From Streptomyces sp. NRRL S-31 (GTDB taxonomy: Bacteria; Actinomycetota; Actinomycetes; Streptomycetales; Streptomycetaceae), in assembly GCF_000718775.1 (NCBI RefSeq), contig NZ_JOCB01000002.1, positions 62,001 to 126,000 of the forward strand: a stretch of 64,000 bases of DNA. The letters are read 5' to 3'. The notes below the pieces were generated by a model. That model was not told the origin of the DNA, did no database searches, and saw only the letters and a list, made by a program, of their open reading frames with translations. Numbering within the stretch: position 1 is the stretch's first letter; each line of letters starts with the position of its first letter. Positions 8,739 to 17,133 of this stretch are shown piece after piece. The translations under genes were made by a program, and so were the position numbers.

Positions 8739-8762
8739 GGGAGTCGGTCGACTCACGCGGTG
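8739..8762. promoter_or_regulatory. overlapping palindromes upstream of secreted paralogue 1
   Basis: GAGTCGGTCGACTC (8739-8752) is a perfect inverted repeat and overlaps CTCACGCGGTGAG (8750-8762), 31-55 bases before the start of paralogue 1. A related GAGTCGGTATGACTC occurs at the same relative place before paralogue 3, suggesting a shared regulator. Confidence 0.55.
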
Positions 8763-8861
8763 AGATCCATGGCGCACACGTCAGGTTGTACGGCAAGACC
8801 GTCTTCTCGCCAGTTTTGGAGCGGCCATTACCCGTGCATGGCACAAGTGAGAGAAAAGGTT

Positions 8862-8896
8862 CCGCCCCCGGGGGCGGCGGGCGCTCCCGGGGGCGG
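8862..8896 (-). terminator. terminator of secreted paralogues 3-2
   Basis: CCGCCCCCGGG and its complement form an 11-bp stem with a 13-base loop, 57 bases past the stop of paralogue 2; on the minus strand it is followed by AACCTTTTCTC. Confidence 0.75.
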
Positions 8897-8952
8897 TTCA
8901 GTACTGCTCACTTCACGACTGCCTATGGCACGTCGGCTTGGTTCGCGCCGGC

Positions 8953-9840
8953 TTACTTCACGTCGACGAAGTCACCCGCGGCGCTGACCGCCGGGGTGGT
9001 CGTGGTGCCCGCGAAGGAGTAGCGGTAGTAGCCGTCGACCGTGGCCTTGGTCGTCGTCTTCAGGGCGCCCGTGGAGTCCGTCTTCAGGGTCTTCAGCGTG
9101 GTGTAGGTGCTGGAGCCCTTCTTGCGGAACTGGAGCTTCACGGCCTGGCCGGTGTAGCCGTGGTACTTGTGGTCCTCCCAGTTGGCGCGGGAGAGCTTGC
9201 CCGTCACGGTGAGGGTGTTGCCCTTCTTCACCGGCTCCGGGGCGGCGTTGACCGTGAGCTGGGAGTTGCGCTGGACCAGGGTGCTGCCCAGGCCGAACTG
9301 GACGGCGGACTTCTCGCTGTCGAAGTCCAGGGCCAGGCCCGCGCCGTGCCAGGTGCCCGCCTGCGCGTTGAACAGCTTCAGGTCGGTGTCGGTCTCGCGC
9401 GGGTTGATGTCGACCGGGCCCTTGCAGGTGGCCGTGGTCGCCGTCTTGTCGACGCAGGTGGCCGGGGCCTCGCCGCCGAGGACGTTGTCCGGGTAGTCGG
9501 CGGAGCCGCGGTAGATCAGCGGGCCGGTCAGCACGTTGCTGTCGCTGACGTCGATGTCGGCGGCGTGGGTCAGCGTGTAGGTGACGTAGGTGGTGACCTT
9601 GTTGGTCGTGCCGACCTTGACCGCCTTGGCGATCTTGAAGTCGGAGAAGGACACGTCCAGGTCGCCGATCGGCGCCGCGGTCGCGGCGAAGGCCGCCTTG
9701 CCCGAGGTGTGCTGCGCGAGGACGCGGGCGACGCCGTCCCGGTAGGACGGGCCGCCGTCCGCCGCGTGCGCGGCCGGCAGGGCGAGGGCGGAGAGGGCCA
9801 GGGCGCCGGAGACGGCGGCCACGGTGGCGCGAAGGTGCAT
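8953..9840 (-). CDS. secreted Ig-like protein, paralogue 2
   Basis: A 295-residue exported protein with the same plan as its neighbours: signal peptide (about residues 1-26, ending HAA/AHA), a variable N-terminal domain with two cysteines, and a C-terminal Ig-like sandwich with KGNTLTVTGKL, AVKLQFRKKGSSTY and VDGYYRYSFAG. It differs by an insert after the signal peptide (about residues 28-50). It begins 33 bases after the stop of paralogue 3 on the same strand, so the two are probably one transcript. Function unknown. Confidence 0.85.
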   Translation of the reverse strand: MHLRATVAAVSGALALSALALPAAHAADGGPSYRDGVARVLAQHTSGKAAFAATAAPIGDLDVSFSDFKIAKAVKVGTTNKVTTYVTYTLTHAADIDVSDSNVLTGPLIYRGSADYPDNVLGGEAPATCVDKTATTATCKGPVDINPRETDTDLKLFNAQAGTWHGAGLALDFDSEKSAVQFGLGSTLVQRNSQLTVNAAPEPVKKGNTLTVTGKLSRANWEDHKYHGYTGQAVKLQFRKKGSSTYTTLKTLKTDSTGALKTTTKATVDGYYRYSFAGTTTTPAVSAAGDFVDVK

Positions 9841-9873
9841 GTTTGTCCCTGGGTGGTGAGGGGGCTGGGCCGC

Positions 9874-10632
9874 TTACTTGACGTCGACCAGGTCGCCGGC
9901 GGAGTTGACCGCGGCGCTGCTGGAGTTGCCGGCGAAGGAGAAGCGGTAGTAGCCGTCCGCCGAGGCCGTGGTGGTGGTCTTCAGGTTGCCCTTGGAGTCC
10001 GCCTTGACGGTCTTCAGCGTGGTGTAGGTGCTGGAGTTCTGCTTGCGGAACTGGAGCTTCACGGACTGCGAGCCGTAGGCGCCGTACTTCAGCGACTCCC
10101 AGTTGGCGCGGGTGAGGGCACCGGTGACGGTGATCGTCTTGCCCTTCTTCACCGGCTCCGGGGCGGCGTCGGCCGTGAGCTTGGTGGCGCGCTGGAAGGA
10201 GAAGGAGCCCGCCTTCTCCTTCCAGATGTAGTTGCCGTCCTTGGCGTCGACCCACGCGTCCACGTACCAGGTGCCGGCGCTCTTGTTGGTGAGGTAGTCC
10301 GTCTTCGGGTCGATCTTCACCGAGGCGGTGCAGGTGGAGGTGGTGGCGTTGACCTTGACGCAGGCGGGCTTGCCGGTCGTCGCGTACCCGTTGTCGGGGC
10401 CGTAGAGGTCGAACTCCTCGGCGCCCTTGATGCCCGAGTTGTCCGTGGCGGTGACGCTGACCTTGACGGTCACCGCGGCGGACGTGCCGATGGACACCTT
10501 GTTGTCACCGTCCACGACCACCTTGGTGATCTTGGTGTCGCCGTCGCTGCCACTGGCCTGGGCGGCCGGGACGGCGAGAGCGGACAGGGCGAGGGCGCCG
10601 CCCACGACGGCGACGGAGGCACGGATGCGCAT
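9874..10632 (-). CDS. secreted Ig-like protein, paralogue 3
   Basis: A 252-residue exported protein, the first gene of the paralogue pair. It has a signal peptide (MRIRASVAVVGGALALSALA, cleavage near AQA), a central domain with ACVKVNATTSTCTA that resembles bacterial Ig-like calcium- or sugar-binding folds, and the shared C-terminal sandwich (KGKTITVTGALTR, VKLQFRKQNSSTY, ADGYYRFSFAG). ATG 10632 is chosen because the signal peptide begins there and GGGG lies seven bases upstream; the frame is open further but without signal-peptide features. The C-terminal halves of the three paralogues are more alike than the N-terminal halves, so the latter probably carry specificity. Confidence 0.85.
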   Translation of the reverse strand: MRIRASVAVVGGALALSALAVPAAQASGSDGDTKITKVVVDGDNKVSIGTSAAVTVKVSVTATDNSGIKGAEEFDLYGPDNGYATTGKPACVKVNATTSTCTASVKIDPKTDYLTNKSAGTWYVDAWVDAKDGNYIWKEKAGSFSFQRATKLTADAAPEPVKKGKTITVTGALTRANWESLKYGAYGSQSVKLQFRKQNSSTYTTLKTVKADSKGNLKTTTTASADGYYRFSFAGNSSSAAVNSAGDLVDVK

Positions 10633-10657
10633 GTGTTTCCCCACGTTCAGATCCTGG

Positions 10658-10672
10658 GAGTCGGTATGACTC
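10658..10672. promoter_or_regulatory. inverted repeat upstream of secreted paralogue 3
   Basis: GAGTC-GGTAT-GACTC lies 26-40 bases before the start. It matches the GAGTCGGT..GACTC core found before paralogue 1 and is a candidate operator or transcript-start hairpin. Confidence 0.5.
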
Positions 10673-10829
10673 CACTCATGTGACGCGGGGAAACGGTGAA
10701 TGGTTGTACCTGTGGTGAGGATTTCGTGTGAAGTCGTCCGAGGGGCGGATGGCTTGAACCGGCCGGCCCGCCGAGACCGGTCGGACCACCGGTATCGGCG
10801 GGCCCACCGGCATCGGCCGGACAGGGGCA

Positions 10830-13800
10830 TCAGTCGAACCAGCGGTCCCGGGCCAGTTCCTCCGTCCGCGACGGGTCCTCCAGCAGCGCGGCCACCTCGA
10901 ACCGGCGCGGCCACTGGCCCGCCGCCCACGCCAGCCCCGCGGCGACCCCCTCCAGGGTGGCCGCGTGCGGCACCCCGTCGTCGGTCAGCCGCCAGTCGAT
11001 CTCCACGCCGTCCACGACCAGTTCGCCGTGCTCGACGTAGGTCCGCGGGGTCCGCGGCCCGAGCAGCACCCGCACCGCGTCCGGTACGTCGTGCTCCGTA
11101 CCCTCCGAGTGCACCTCGCCGGTGACGGACTCGCTCAGCCGGCGCACCTGGAACAGCTCGGCCAGCGCGGCGGCCAGCGCGGGCCGCACCGGCAGCAGCG
11201 GCATCCCGGCGGTGAACGGCAGCAGGTCCGGCGAGTCGACCACGACGGCCTCGCCCGCGTCCACGACCTCCACCCGCCCGTCCACGACGGCCCGCAGTTC
11301 GTCCGGCAGCGTCACCCGCTCCGGCTCCAGCTCCGCCAGCGCGCCGTACAGCCCGTGCAGCTGGGCCGCGCTCACCGTGCGGTCGGGGTCGGCGAGCCGG
11401 TCCAGCAGCTCGGCGGCGCCGCCGGGCTCGTCCAGCAGCGCGCCGACGGAGGTGCGCACGCCGAGCGCCCGCAGCACCTGTTCGTCCTCGAACCCGGTGG
11501 CGTCGGCCTCGTCGTACAGCCCGCGCAGGAGCGGGTCGCCGCCGGCCGCGAGCAGACCGGCCGGGCGCCGCCCGTCGAGCACCGGGTGCCCGCGCAGCCA
11601 CCACGCCGTGTACGGCCGGACGACCTCGTGGGTGCCGTCGGGCAGCAGGACGCGCACGGACTGCGTCAGCGCGTCCCGCAGCGGCGGCCGGGCCAGCAGG
11701 GCGAGCGCCTCGGGCCAGTGGTCGTCGTCCACCAGGTCCAGGTCCCGTACGGCGACCAGCTCCGTGGCGACCGGCGGCACCGGGCTGTCCGGGAACCGGT
11801 CGAGGATGTCCTCGCACCACACGTCCACGGCGTCCAGCAGGCCCGCGTCGTCGGGCTCGGCGTAGTCGCCCTCGCGCGGCTCCAGCTCGTCCGGGTCCAG
11901 CACCACGTCGGTGGCGCGGACCAGCGCGAAGTCGGCGAGCACCCCGCACGCGGCGAGCGGGCCCTGCCCCCACTTCCCGGCCAGCTCGGCGTCCACGGCG
12001 GCCAGTTCGCCGTCCCGGATCACCCGGGCGAAGGGGCTGCCGGGGAACACCAGCTCTCCGGCGGGGGCCGGTTCGCCGTCCTCGTCGGGCAGCGCGAGCG
12101 CGCCGAGCCAGGGCTCCTCCCCCGGCTCCAGGCCCGCGTCCCGCACCAGGGCGAGCACGGTGTCGGCCAGTTCCTCGGCGTCCGGGGCGTCCTCCTCCCA
12201 GCCGAGGGCGCCGTCGTCCTCCAGGGAGTTCGCCACGGCGGCCCGCACCTGCGGGGTGGTCAGCACCGCGCGCGGGGTGGCGGGGAGCGCGCCCAGCTTC
12301 TCCAGCAGCGGGTGGGCGGCGTCGCCGTGGGCGACCTTCAGCCCGAGCCGGCCCAGTACGTCCGCGTCGATCCGGGCGGCGTCCGGCGTGGGCAGCAGCA
12401 CCTGCCGGGGCCCGATGGTGGTCCTGCCGTCGGCCAGCGGCACCGGCAGTCCGGACAGCCGCTCCGGGTCGACCCCGGCGAGGCTGTCGTACAGCCGCCA
12501 CCACCACTCCGGCTCCTTCTCCAGCCCGGCGAGCCGGTCCACGGCGTCGGCGAGCGGCAGCCGGGCGACGCCGAGGGTGCGCAGCTCGGCGCGGCGCTCC
12601 AGCCCGGCCGGGAGCAGGGTGGGCAGCACCTCGGCGAGCACCTTCACGGTGTCCGCCCCGGCGCCCTCCACGATCTCCGCGTCCCGGGGCCGCAACGCCG
12701 GCGGCAGCTCGTCGTCGTCCTCCGCCACCGCGGCCGGCGGCAGGAAGGCGGTGCGCGGCAGCCGCTCCAGCACGGCCTGCCGCAGCGCCCCGTCCAGTGC
12801 GCCCCGGCCGAGCGGTCCGGGCACGAGGTCGATGATGCCCGGGCCCACCGGCCGCCAGCCGGCGAGCAGTTCGGCGTAGACGTCGGCCGCGGCCCGCACC
12901 AGGAAGTCGGTGAGGGGGCCGGGCGAGACGTGCCGGCGGGTGGTGTCCAGCGGGAGGGAGGCGATGAGCAGCGCGGGCACGCCGAGGGGTTCGTCGCTCG
13001 GCGTCGGCGCGTGCACGACCGCGCTCGTGCGGGGCCGGGCCGGGGCGCCGTAGGCGTCGACGGGCACGGCCCAGGTCACCGACCAGTGGGGGCGCAGCCG
13101 CTCCTCCAGGGGCCGGTCGGCGAGCAGGTCGGGGGTGAGCGTCCCGTGCGCGGACGCGGTACGCCAGTTCGTGATGCCGTCCCGGGAGTCCTCCACCACC
13201 GTGAAGGACCCGTCGGTACGGCGGCCGAGGGTGCGGGGAGCCTCGTCCCCGATCTCCACGACGACCTCCGCCAGCCCCGGCAGGGCGAGCAGCAGGGCGT
13301 CGTCGACACCGGCGAGCAGCCGCTCGGCGAGGTCGGCCGCGGCGGCGTCCCGCAGGGGCAGGATGACGGCGGTGTCGTACGGCTCCGGGGCGGTGCCCTC
13401 GGCGGCGAAGGGCAGCCGCAGCAGCGGCACGTGCCCGTCCCGGCGGCGCACCTCGTCGCCCAGTCCCGGGCTGTGCCGGGCGACCTCGCCGGCCAGTTCC
13501 CGGGCTTCGGCGAGCGACCAGCGCACCCCGCCGTGCCGGCCCACGACCGCCGGCTCGTCGGTCACGGCGAGTACGGCGGCGAAGCCGACGCCGAACCGGC
13601 CTACGGCGCCGTGCCCGGTCCCGGTGTCCCGCTTCGCGGAGGCGCGCAGCGTGGACAGCGACTCGACGCCGGCCGCGTCCAGCGGGGCGCCGGTGTTGGC
13701 GGCGACGAGGACGCCGTCGCGCAGGGTGAGCCGCAGCCGCCCGGGGACACCGGCGCGCGCGGCGGCGTCGGCGGCGTTCTGCGCCAGTTCGACGACGAGC

Positions 13801-13958
13801 CGGTCCCGGTACCCGCCGAGGACGAGGTCCTCCTCCGCGTTGGCGTCCTCCCGGAACCGGGCGGCGCTGGTCGCCCAGGCGTCGAGGACACCGCGCCGCA
13901 ACCGGGCCGTCCCGAACGGATCGGCCCCCTCGGCCGCCGGCCGCACGAACTTGCTCAC
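10830..13958 (-). CDS. sacsin/HSP90-type ATP-binding protein
   Basis: A very large (1042-residue) cytoplasmic protein. The N-terminal 200 residues form a GHKL/HSP90-like ATP-binding domain: the N box ELAQNAADAAARAG, DGVLVAANTGAPLD (G1 box) and GRFGVGFAAVLAV (G2 box). The rest is acidic, leucine-rich and without a domain I can name. Such proteins are annotated as sacsin N-terminal-like or putative Hsp90 relatives in Streptomyces. GTG 13958 is taken as start because GGAG lies seven bases upstream; a GTG two codons earlier abuts the SD. No transmembrane segment or signal peptide is seen. A chaperone-like or restriction-linked role is possible, but neighbours give no hint. Confidence 0.8.
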   Translation of the reverse strand: MSKFVRPAAEGADPFGTARLRRGVLDAWATSAARFREDANAEEDLVLGGYRDRLVVELAQNAADAAARAGVPGRLRLTLRDGVLVAANTGAPLDAAGVESLSTLRASAKRDTGTGHGAVGRFGVGFAAVLAVTDEPAVVGRHGGVRWSLAEARELAGEVARHSPGLGDEVRRRDGHVPLLRLPFAAEGTAPEPYDTAVILPLRDAAAADLAERLLAGVDDALLLALPGLAEVVVEIGDEAPRTLGRRTDGSFTVVEDSRDGITNWRTASAHGTLTPDLLADRPLEERLRPHWSVTWAVPVDAYGAPARPRTSAVVHAPTPSDEPLGVPALLIASLPLDTTRRHVSPGPLTDFLVRAAADVYAELLAGWRPVGPGIIDLVPGPLGRGALDGALRQAVLERLPRTAFLPPAAVAEDDDELPPALRPRDAEIVEGAGADTVKVLAEVLPTLLPAGLERRAELRTLGVARLPLADAVDRLAGLEKEPEWWWRLYDSLAGVDPERLSGLPVPLADGRTTIGPRQVLLPTPDAARIDADVLGRLGLKVAHGDAAHPLLEKLGALPATPRAVLTTPQVRAAVANSLEDDGALGWEEDAPDAEELADTVLALVRDAGLEPGEEPWLGALALPDEDGEPAPAGELVFPGSPFARVIRDGELAAVDAELAGKWGQGPLAACGVLADFALVRATDVVLDPDELEPREGDYAEPDDAGLLDAVDVWCEDILDRFPDSPVPPVATELVAVRDLDLVDDDHWPEALALLARPPLRDALTQSVRVLLPDGTHEVVRPYTAWWLRGHPVLDGRRPAGLLAAGGDPLLRGLYDEADATGFEDEQVLRALGVRTSVGALLDEPGGAAELLDRLADPDRTVSAAQLHGLYGALAELEPERVTLPDELRAVVDGRVEVVDAGEAVVVDSPDLLPFTAGMPLLPVRPALAAALAELFQVRRLSESVTGEVHSEGTEHDVPDAVRVLLGPRTPRTYVEHGELVVDGVEIDWRLTDDGVPHAATLEGVAAGLAWAAGQWPRRFEVAALLEDPSRTEELARDRWFD

Positions 13959-14112
13959 GTCCACTCTCCTCGCTCCGCGTGAGGTCGAAGGTACAGCGCG
14001 GACGGGTGCGGCGGAGCCGGGGCCGGTGGCCGTACGACCGGGAGGCAACCGGAGCGGCCCGCGGGGTAGGCGGTAGGAGCCCCATCCGTTCGCATGAAAG
14101 TGGTGCCCGCCC

Positions 14113-14604
14113 ATGGCCCGGACACAGGACGTCGTCGAGCTGATCCTCCAGGACCACCGGCGCATGGAGGAACTGTTCCGCCGGATGCGCAGCGTCGAGG
14201 CCGACCGGGCCGCCGCGCTGGCGGAGTTCGCGGACCTGCTGGTCGCCCACGCGCTGGCCGAGGAGGCCGAGGTCTACCCGGCCCTGAAGCGGTACAAGAA
14301 CATCGACGACGAGGAGGTGGAGCACGGCGAGCACGAGCACGACGAGGGCAACCAGGCCCTGCTGGACCTGCTCCGGGTCGAGGAGGTCGGCTCCGAGGAG
14401 TGGGACGAGAAGCTGGAGGAGCTGGTGAAGGCCGTCACCCACCACGCCGACGAGGAGGAGCGCACCATCCTCAACGGCGCGCGGGAGAACGTGGCCGCCG
14501 AGCGGCGCGCGGAGCTGGGCGCGGCGTTCCTCCGGGAGCGGGAGCGGCAGCTGAAGGCCGGCTGCGGCTCGGTCGCCAACCTGCGCCGCCTCGTCGGTTC
14601 CTGA
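14113..14604 (+). CDS. hemerythrin-domain protein
   Basis: A 163-residue four-helix protein. Iron-ligand positions of the hemerythrin HHE fold are visible: DHRRMEELF near residue 14, HALAEEAEVYPAL near residue 46, HGEHEHDEGN near residue 71 and THHADEEERTIL near residue 109. Such proteins bind a di-iron centre and are linked to oxygen, NO or redox sensing. Extra histidines and acidic residues in HGEHEHDE are typical of the Streptomyces form. It is monocistronic and ends in a strong hairpin shared with convergent ppk2. Confidence 0.87.
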   Translation: MARTQDVVELILQDHRRMEELFRRMRSVEADRAAALAEFADLLVAHALAEEAEVYPALKRYKNIDDEEVEHGEHEHDEGNQALLDLLRVEEVGSEEWDEKLEELVKAVTHHADEEERTILNGARENVAAERRAELGAAFLRERERQLKAGCGSVANLRRLVGS

Positions 14605-14611
14605 GCGGGCG

Positions 14612-14639
14612 CCGGCGCGGGACTGGCGTCCCGCGCCGG
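14612..14639. terminator. bidirectional terminator
   Basis: A perfect 12-bp stem (CCGGCGCGGGAC and complement) with a four-base loop lies in the 37 bases between the convergent hemerythrin and ppk2 genes. Confidence 0.8.
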
Positions 14640-14641
14640 TG

Positions 14642-15598
14642 TCAGGCCCCCTGCGCCGGGTGTGGCTCCGGGTGGTTCCCGGGTCCGCTGCCCGGCCCCG
14701 CCAACGGCGTCGGCGACAGCGCCGTGGGCTCCTCGCCGGGCTCCAGCAGGGTGTTCGCGGCGCCGACGATCAGCGGGTCGGGCCTGCCCACCGCCTCGCG
14801 GTCCTTCGCCGGGTAGTCGAAGCGGTCCAGCAGGCTGCGCATCGCCTCCAGCCGGCCCCGCCGCTTGTCGTTGTTCTTCACCACCGTCCAGGGCGCGTGC
14901 GTGGTGTCGGTCGCCCGGAACATGTGGACCTTGGCCGCGGTGTAGTCGTCCCAGCGGTCGAGCGAGGCGAGGTCGGTGGGCGACAGCTTCCAGCGGCGCA
15001 CCGGGTCGACCTGCCGGATCGCGAACCGGGTGCGCTGCTCGGCCCGGGACACCGAGAACCAGAACTTCACCAGCAGGATGCCGTCGTCGGTGAGCAGCCG
15101 CTCGAACAGCGGGGCCTGCCGCAGGAACTGCCGGTACTCGGCGTCCGTGCAGAAGCCCATGACCCGTTCGACGCCGGCCCGGTTGTACCAGGACCGGTCG
15201 AAGAAGACGATCTCACCGCAGGCCGGGAGGTGCGTCACGTACCGCTGGAAGTACCACTGTCCCGCCTCCCGCTCGGTCGGCTTGTCCAGCGCCACCACCC
15301 GGGCCCCGCGCGGGTTCAGCCGCTCGGTGAACCGCTTGATGGTGCCGCCCTTCCCGGCCGCGTCCCGCCCCTCGCAGACCACGACGAGCCGCCGGCCCGT
15401 GTCCTTCACCCAGCGCTGGAGCTTGAGCAGTTCGATCTGGAGGACGCGCTTGGTCCGCTCGTACTCGCGCCGGCCGATCCGGTGGTCGTAGGGGTGGTTC
15501 TCCCGCCAGGTCTCGATCGGCCGGCCGCCCGCGTCCAGGAGCACCGGCCGCTCCGGCTGGCGGTCGTCGACCTCCAGCCCCCGCAGCAGATCGTCCAC
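14642..15598 (-). CDS. ppk2: polyphosphate kinase 2
   Basis: A 318-residue PPK2-family enzyme that transfers phosphate between polyphosphate and nucleotides. Walker A is GRDAAGKGGT (about residues 77-86), Walker B and lid follow as VFFDRSWYNRAGVERVMGF (about 130-148), and TPWTVVKNNDKRR-like sequence appears as APWTVVKNNDKRRGR near residue 255. Start is GTG 15598 with GGGAGGGG upstream. One PPK2 domain, so class I or III; the direction of the reaction cannot be read. The last ~30 residues are a proline/glycine-rich tail. Confidence 0.92.
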   Translation of the reverse strand: MDDLLRGLEVDDRQPERPVLLDAGGRPIETWRENHPYDHRIGRREYERTKRVLQIELLKLQRWVKDTGRRLVVVCEGRDAAGKGGTIKRFTERLNPRGARVVALDKPTEREAGQWYFQRYVTHLPACGEIVFFDRSWYNRAGVERVMGFCTDAEYRQFLRQAPLFERLLTDDGILLVKFWFSVSRAEQRTRFAIRQVDPVRRWKLSPTDLASLDRWDDYTAAKVHMFRATDTTHAPWTVVKNNDKRRGRLEAMRSLLDRFDYPAKDREAVGRPDPLIVGAANTLLEPGEEPTALSPTPLAGPGSGPGNHPEPHPAQGA

Positions 15599-15683
15599 GA
15601 AACCACCCCTCCCGCCGCACCGGTCACCGGGGCCCCGCCCCGCACTCTCCTCCCACGTGCCCGCGCGGACGGGTCCCAGACGT

Positions 15684-15923
15684 TCAGCGGCGGGCGGCGT
15701 ACGCCACGAACTCCGTCCACGGGGCGGGGCGCACGGTGAGACGGGGGCCGTCGTCCTGCTTGGAGTCCCTGATGTGGATGGTGGCGGGGGTGTTGGCTAC
15801 CTCCACGCAGGAGTCGCCTTCGTTGCCATCGCTGTGGCTGCTCTTGAACCAGCCCAGGCCGACCTCGACGCAGGAGTCCCCTTCACTCCCGCTGCTGTAA
15901 CTGCTCTTGAACCAGCGGATCAT
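15684..15923 (-). CDS. DUF397 protein, copy 2
   Basis: A 79-residue DUF397 protein of the kind encoded next to XRE/DUF5753 regulators in Streptomyces. It begins MIRWFKSSYSSGSEGDSCVEV and then repeats the same motif as WFKSSHSDGNEGDSCVEV before the conserved VANTPATIHIRDSKQ and APWTEFVAYA. The usual family member has the motif once. It follows its near-identical paralogue by 14 bases with the same GGGAG SD, so the gene arose by tandem duplication. DUF397 proteins are proposed partners of the upstream XRE regulator, in some systems acting as antitoxin-like or antagonist proteins. Confidence 0.85.
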   Translation of the reverse strand: MIRWFKSSYSSGSEGDSCVEVGLGWFKSSHSDGNEGDSCVEVANTPATIHIRDSKQDDGPRLTVRPAPWTEFVAYAARR

Positions 15924-15937
15924 GACTCTCCCAGCGG

Positions 15938-16177
15938 TCAGCGGCGGGCGGCGTACGCCACGAACTCCGTCCACGGGGCGGGGCCGACGGCGAGACGGGG
16001 GCCGTCGTCCTGCTTGGAGTCCCTGATGTGGATGGTGGCGGGGGTGTTGGCGACCTCCACGCAGGAGTCGATCTCGCTACTGCTGCTGTAGCTGCTCTTG
16101 AACCAGTCCAGGCCGACTTCGACACAGGAGTCGCCGTCAGGGCCGTCGCTGTAGCTGCTCTTGAACCAGCGGATCAT
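15938..16177 (-). CDS. DUF397 protein, copy 1
   Basis: A 79-residue DUF397 protein, nearly identical to its downstream neighbour over the C-terminal half. It too carries the WFKSSYS..DSCVEV motif twice (residues about 4-21 and 24-42). Its ATG overlaps the stop of the XRE gene in an ATGA junction, so translation of the two is likely coupled and their products made in a fixed ratio. Role inferred from family context: partner of the XRE regulator. Confidence 0.87.
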   Translation of the reverse strand: MIRWFKSSYSDGPDGDSCVEVGLDWFKSSYSSSSEIDSCVEVANTPATIHIRDSKQDDGPRLAVGPAPWTEFVAYAARR

Positions 16178-17016
16178 GTTTCTCCCAGCAAGTGCTCGAT
16201 GAGGGACAGCGACTCCTCGGGGCGAAGAGCCTGCGCCCGGATGGTGCCATACCGCAGCTCAAGGACTCGCAGGTCGCGCAAATTCGAGATGGTGCGGCCG
16301 TTGAAGGCGCCGTCGGACCGGCCGACAGCCGTGCCGTCCTCGAACTTGAGCACTTCGATCCTCCCGCTCATGCCAGGGTGCGGCGCGCTGTTCAAAGGCA
16401 TCACCTGGAGCGTGACGTTGTTCAACCGCCCGATTTCCAGCAGGCGTTCGAACTGTTGTCGCCGCACCATTGTGCCTCCCACCTTGCGGCGCAACGTCGC
16501 CTCTTCCAAGACGAAGCTCAGAGCTGGAGCGGGTGTCCGCTCAAAGATGGATTGCCGAGCCACGCGGGCGGCGACCCGCCGCTCCAGGTCCTTCGGCGCA
16601 TACGCGGGCTGCCAGCACTCCAGAAGAGCCTGCGCGTGCTCCGGTGTCTGCAACAGGCCGTGGATGCTGCTGCATACGTATGCCCCGATCTCAACCGCCT
16701 TGGCCTCCGCCTCCGCCAAGTCCCGAACCTTCTTCGGATACCGGACCTTCTCCACGTCCTCCTTCATCGCGGAGAGCAGCCCGCCCGCCTCCAGGAGGGT
16801 GTCCGCCTTGTCGAGGTACTCCGGCCTCGGGATGCGCTGGCCGGACTCGATCTTGTACACCATGTCCTCGCTGTAGCCCATGGCCCGCGCGAAGTCGGTC
16901 GCGCGCATACCCTTGGCCTCGCGCCGCAGCTTCAGCTGGCGCCCCACCGTGGCGATGACCGCCGCGCCCCACTCGTCATCCGGCTCGACCTCCCAGCCCG
17001 GTTCGTCCTCACTCAT
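16174..17016 (-). CDS. XRE-family regulator with DUF5753 domain (WhiJ-like)
   Basis: A 280-residue DNA-binding protein. The helix-turn-helix lies at about residues 25-75 (LKLRREAKGMRATDFARAMGYSEDMVYKIESGQ), followed by a C-terminal DUF5753 region with TLRRKVGG, VTLQVMPLNSAPHPGM and LEFEDG-like LKFEDGTAVG motifs. Start ATG 17016 has GGGGG about eight bases upstream. It leads the operon with two DUF397 genes and faces a divergent HATPase gene, the arrangement seen at whiJ- and abaA-type developmental loci. A perfect 8-bp inverted repeat in the divergent region is a likely operator. Confidence 0.9.
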   Translation of the reverse strand: MSEDEPGWEVEPDDEWGAAVIATVGRQLKLRREAKGMRATDFARAMGYSEDMVYKIESGQRIPRPEYLDKADTLLEAGGLLSAMKEDVEKVRYPKKVRDLAEAEAKAVEIGAYVCSSIHGLLQTPEHAQALLECWQPAYAPKDLERRVAARVARQSIFERTPAPALSFVLEEATLRRKVGGTMVRRQQFERLLEIGRLNNVTLQVMPLNSAPHPGMSGRIEVLKFEDGTAVGRSDGAFNGRTISNLRDLRVLELRYGTIRAQALRPEESLSLIEHLLGET

Positions 17017-17068
17017 CCGGAGCACCCCCTTCGATCTACATGGCCGTACACCACCGGTCGCGCACCGG

Positions 17069-17100
17069 ACAGTGACCCTACGCAACCGCTTCGTCACTGT
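17069..17100. promoter_or_regulatory. inverted repeat between XRE and HATPase genes
   Basis: ACAGTGAC (17069-17076) and GTCACTGT (17093-17100) are exact inverted repeats 16 bases apart, about 1.5 helical turns between the inner edges. They lie in the 117-base divergent region and would suit a dimeric XRE protein controlling both directions. Confidence 0.6.
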
Positions 17101-17133
17101 TCACAGGTAGCAGGCACGGCCACTCTGAGTGAT

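Noticed and set aside
9874..14445. A 1523-codon open frame on the minus strand running through paralogue 3 and far upstream
   Set aside because: Only the last 252 codons have signal-peptide and domain features; the rest is an Arg/Gly/Ala-rich shadow of the sacsin-like gene, as expected at this GC content.
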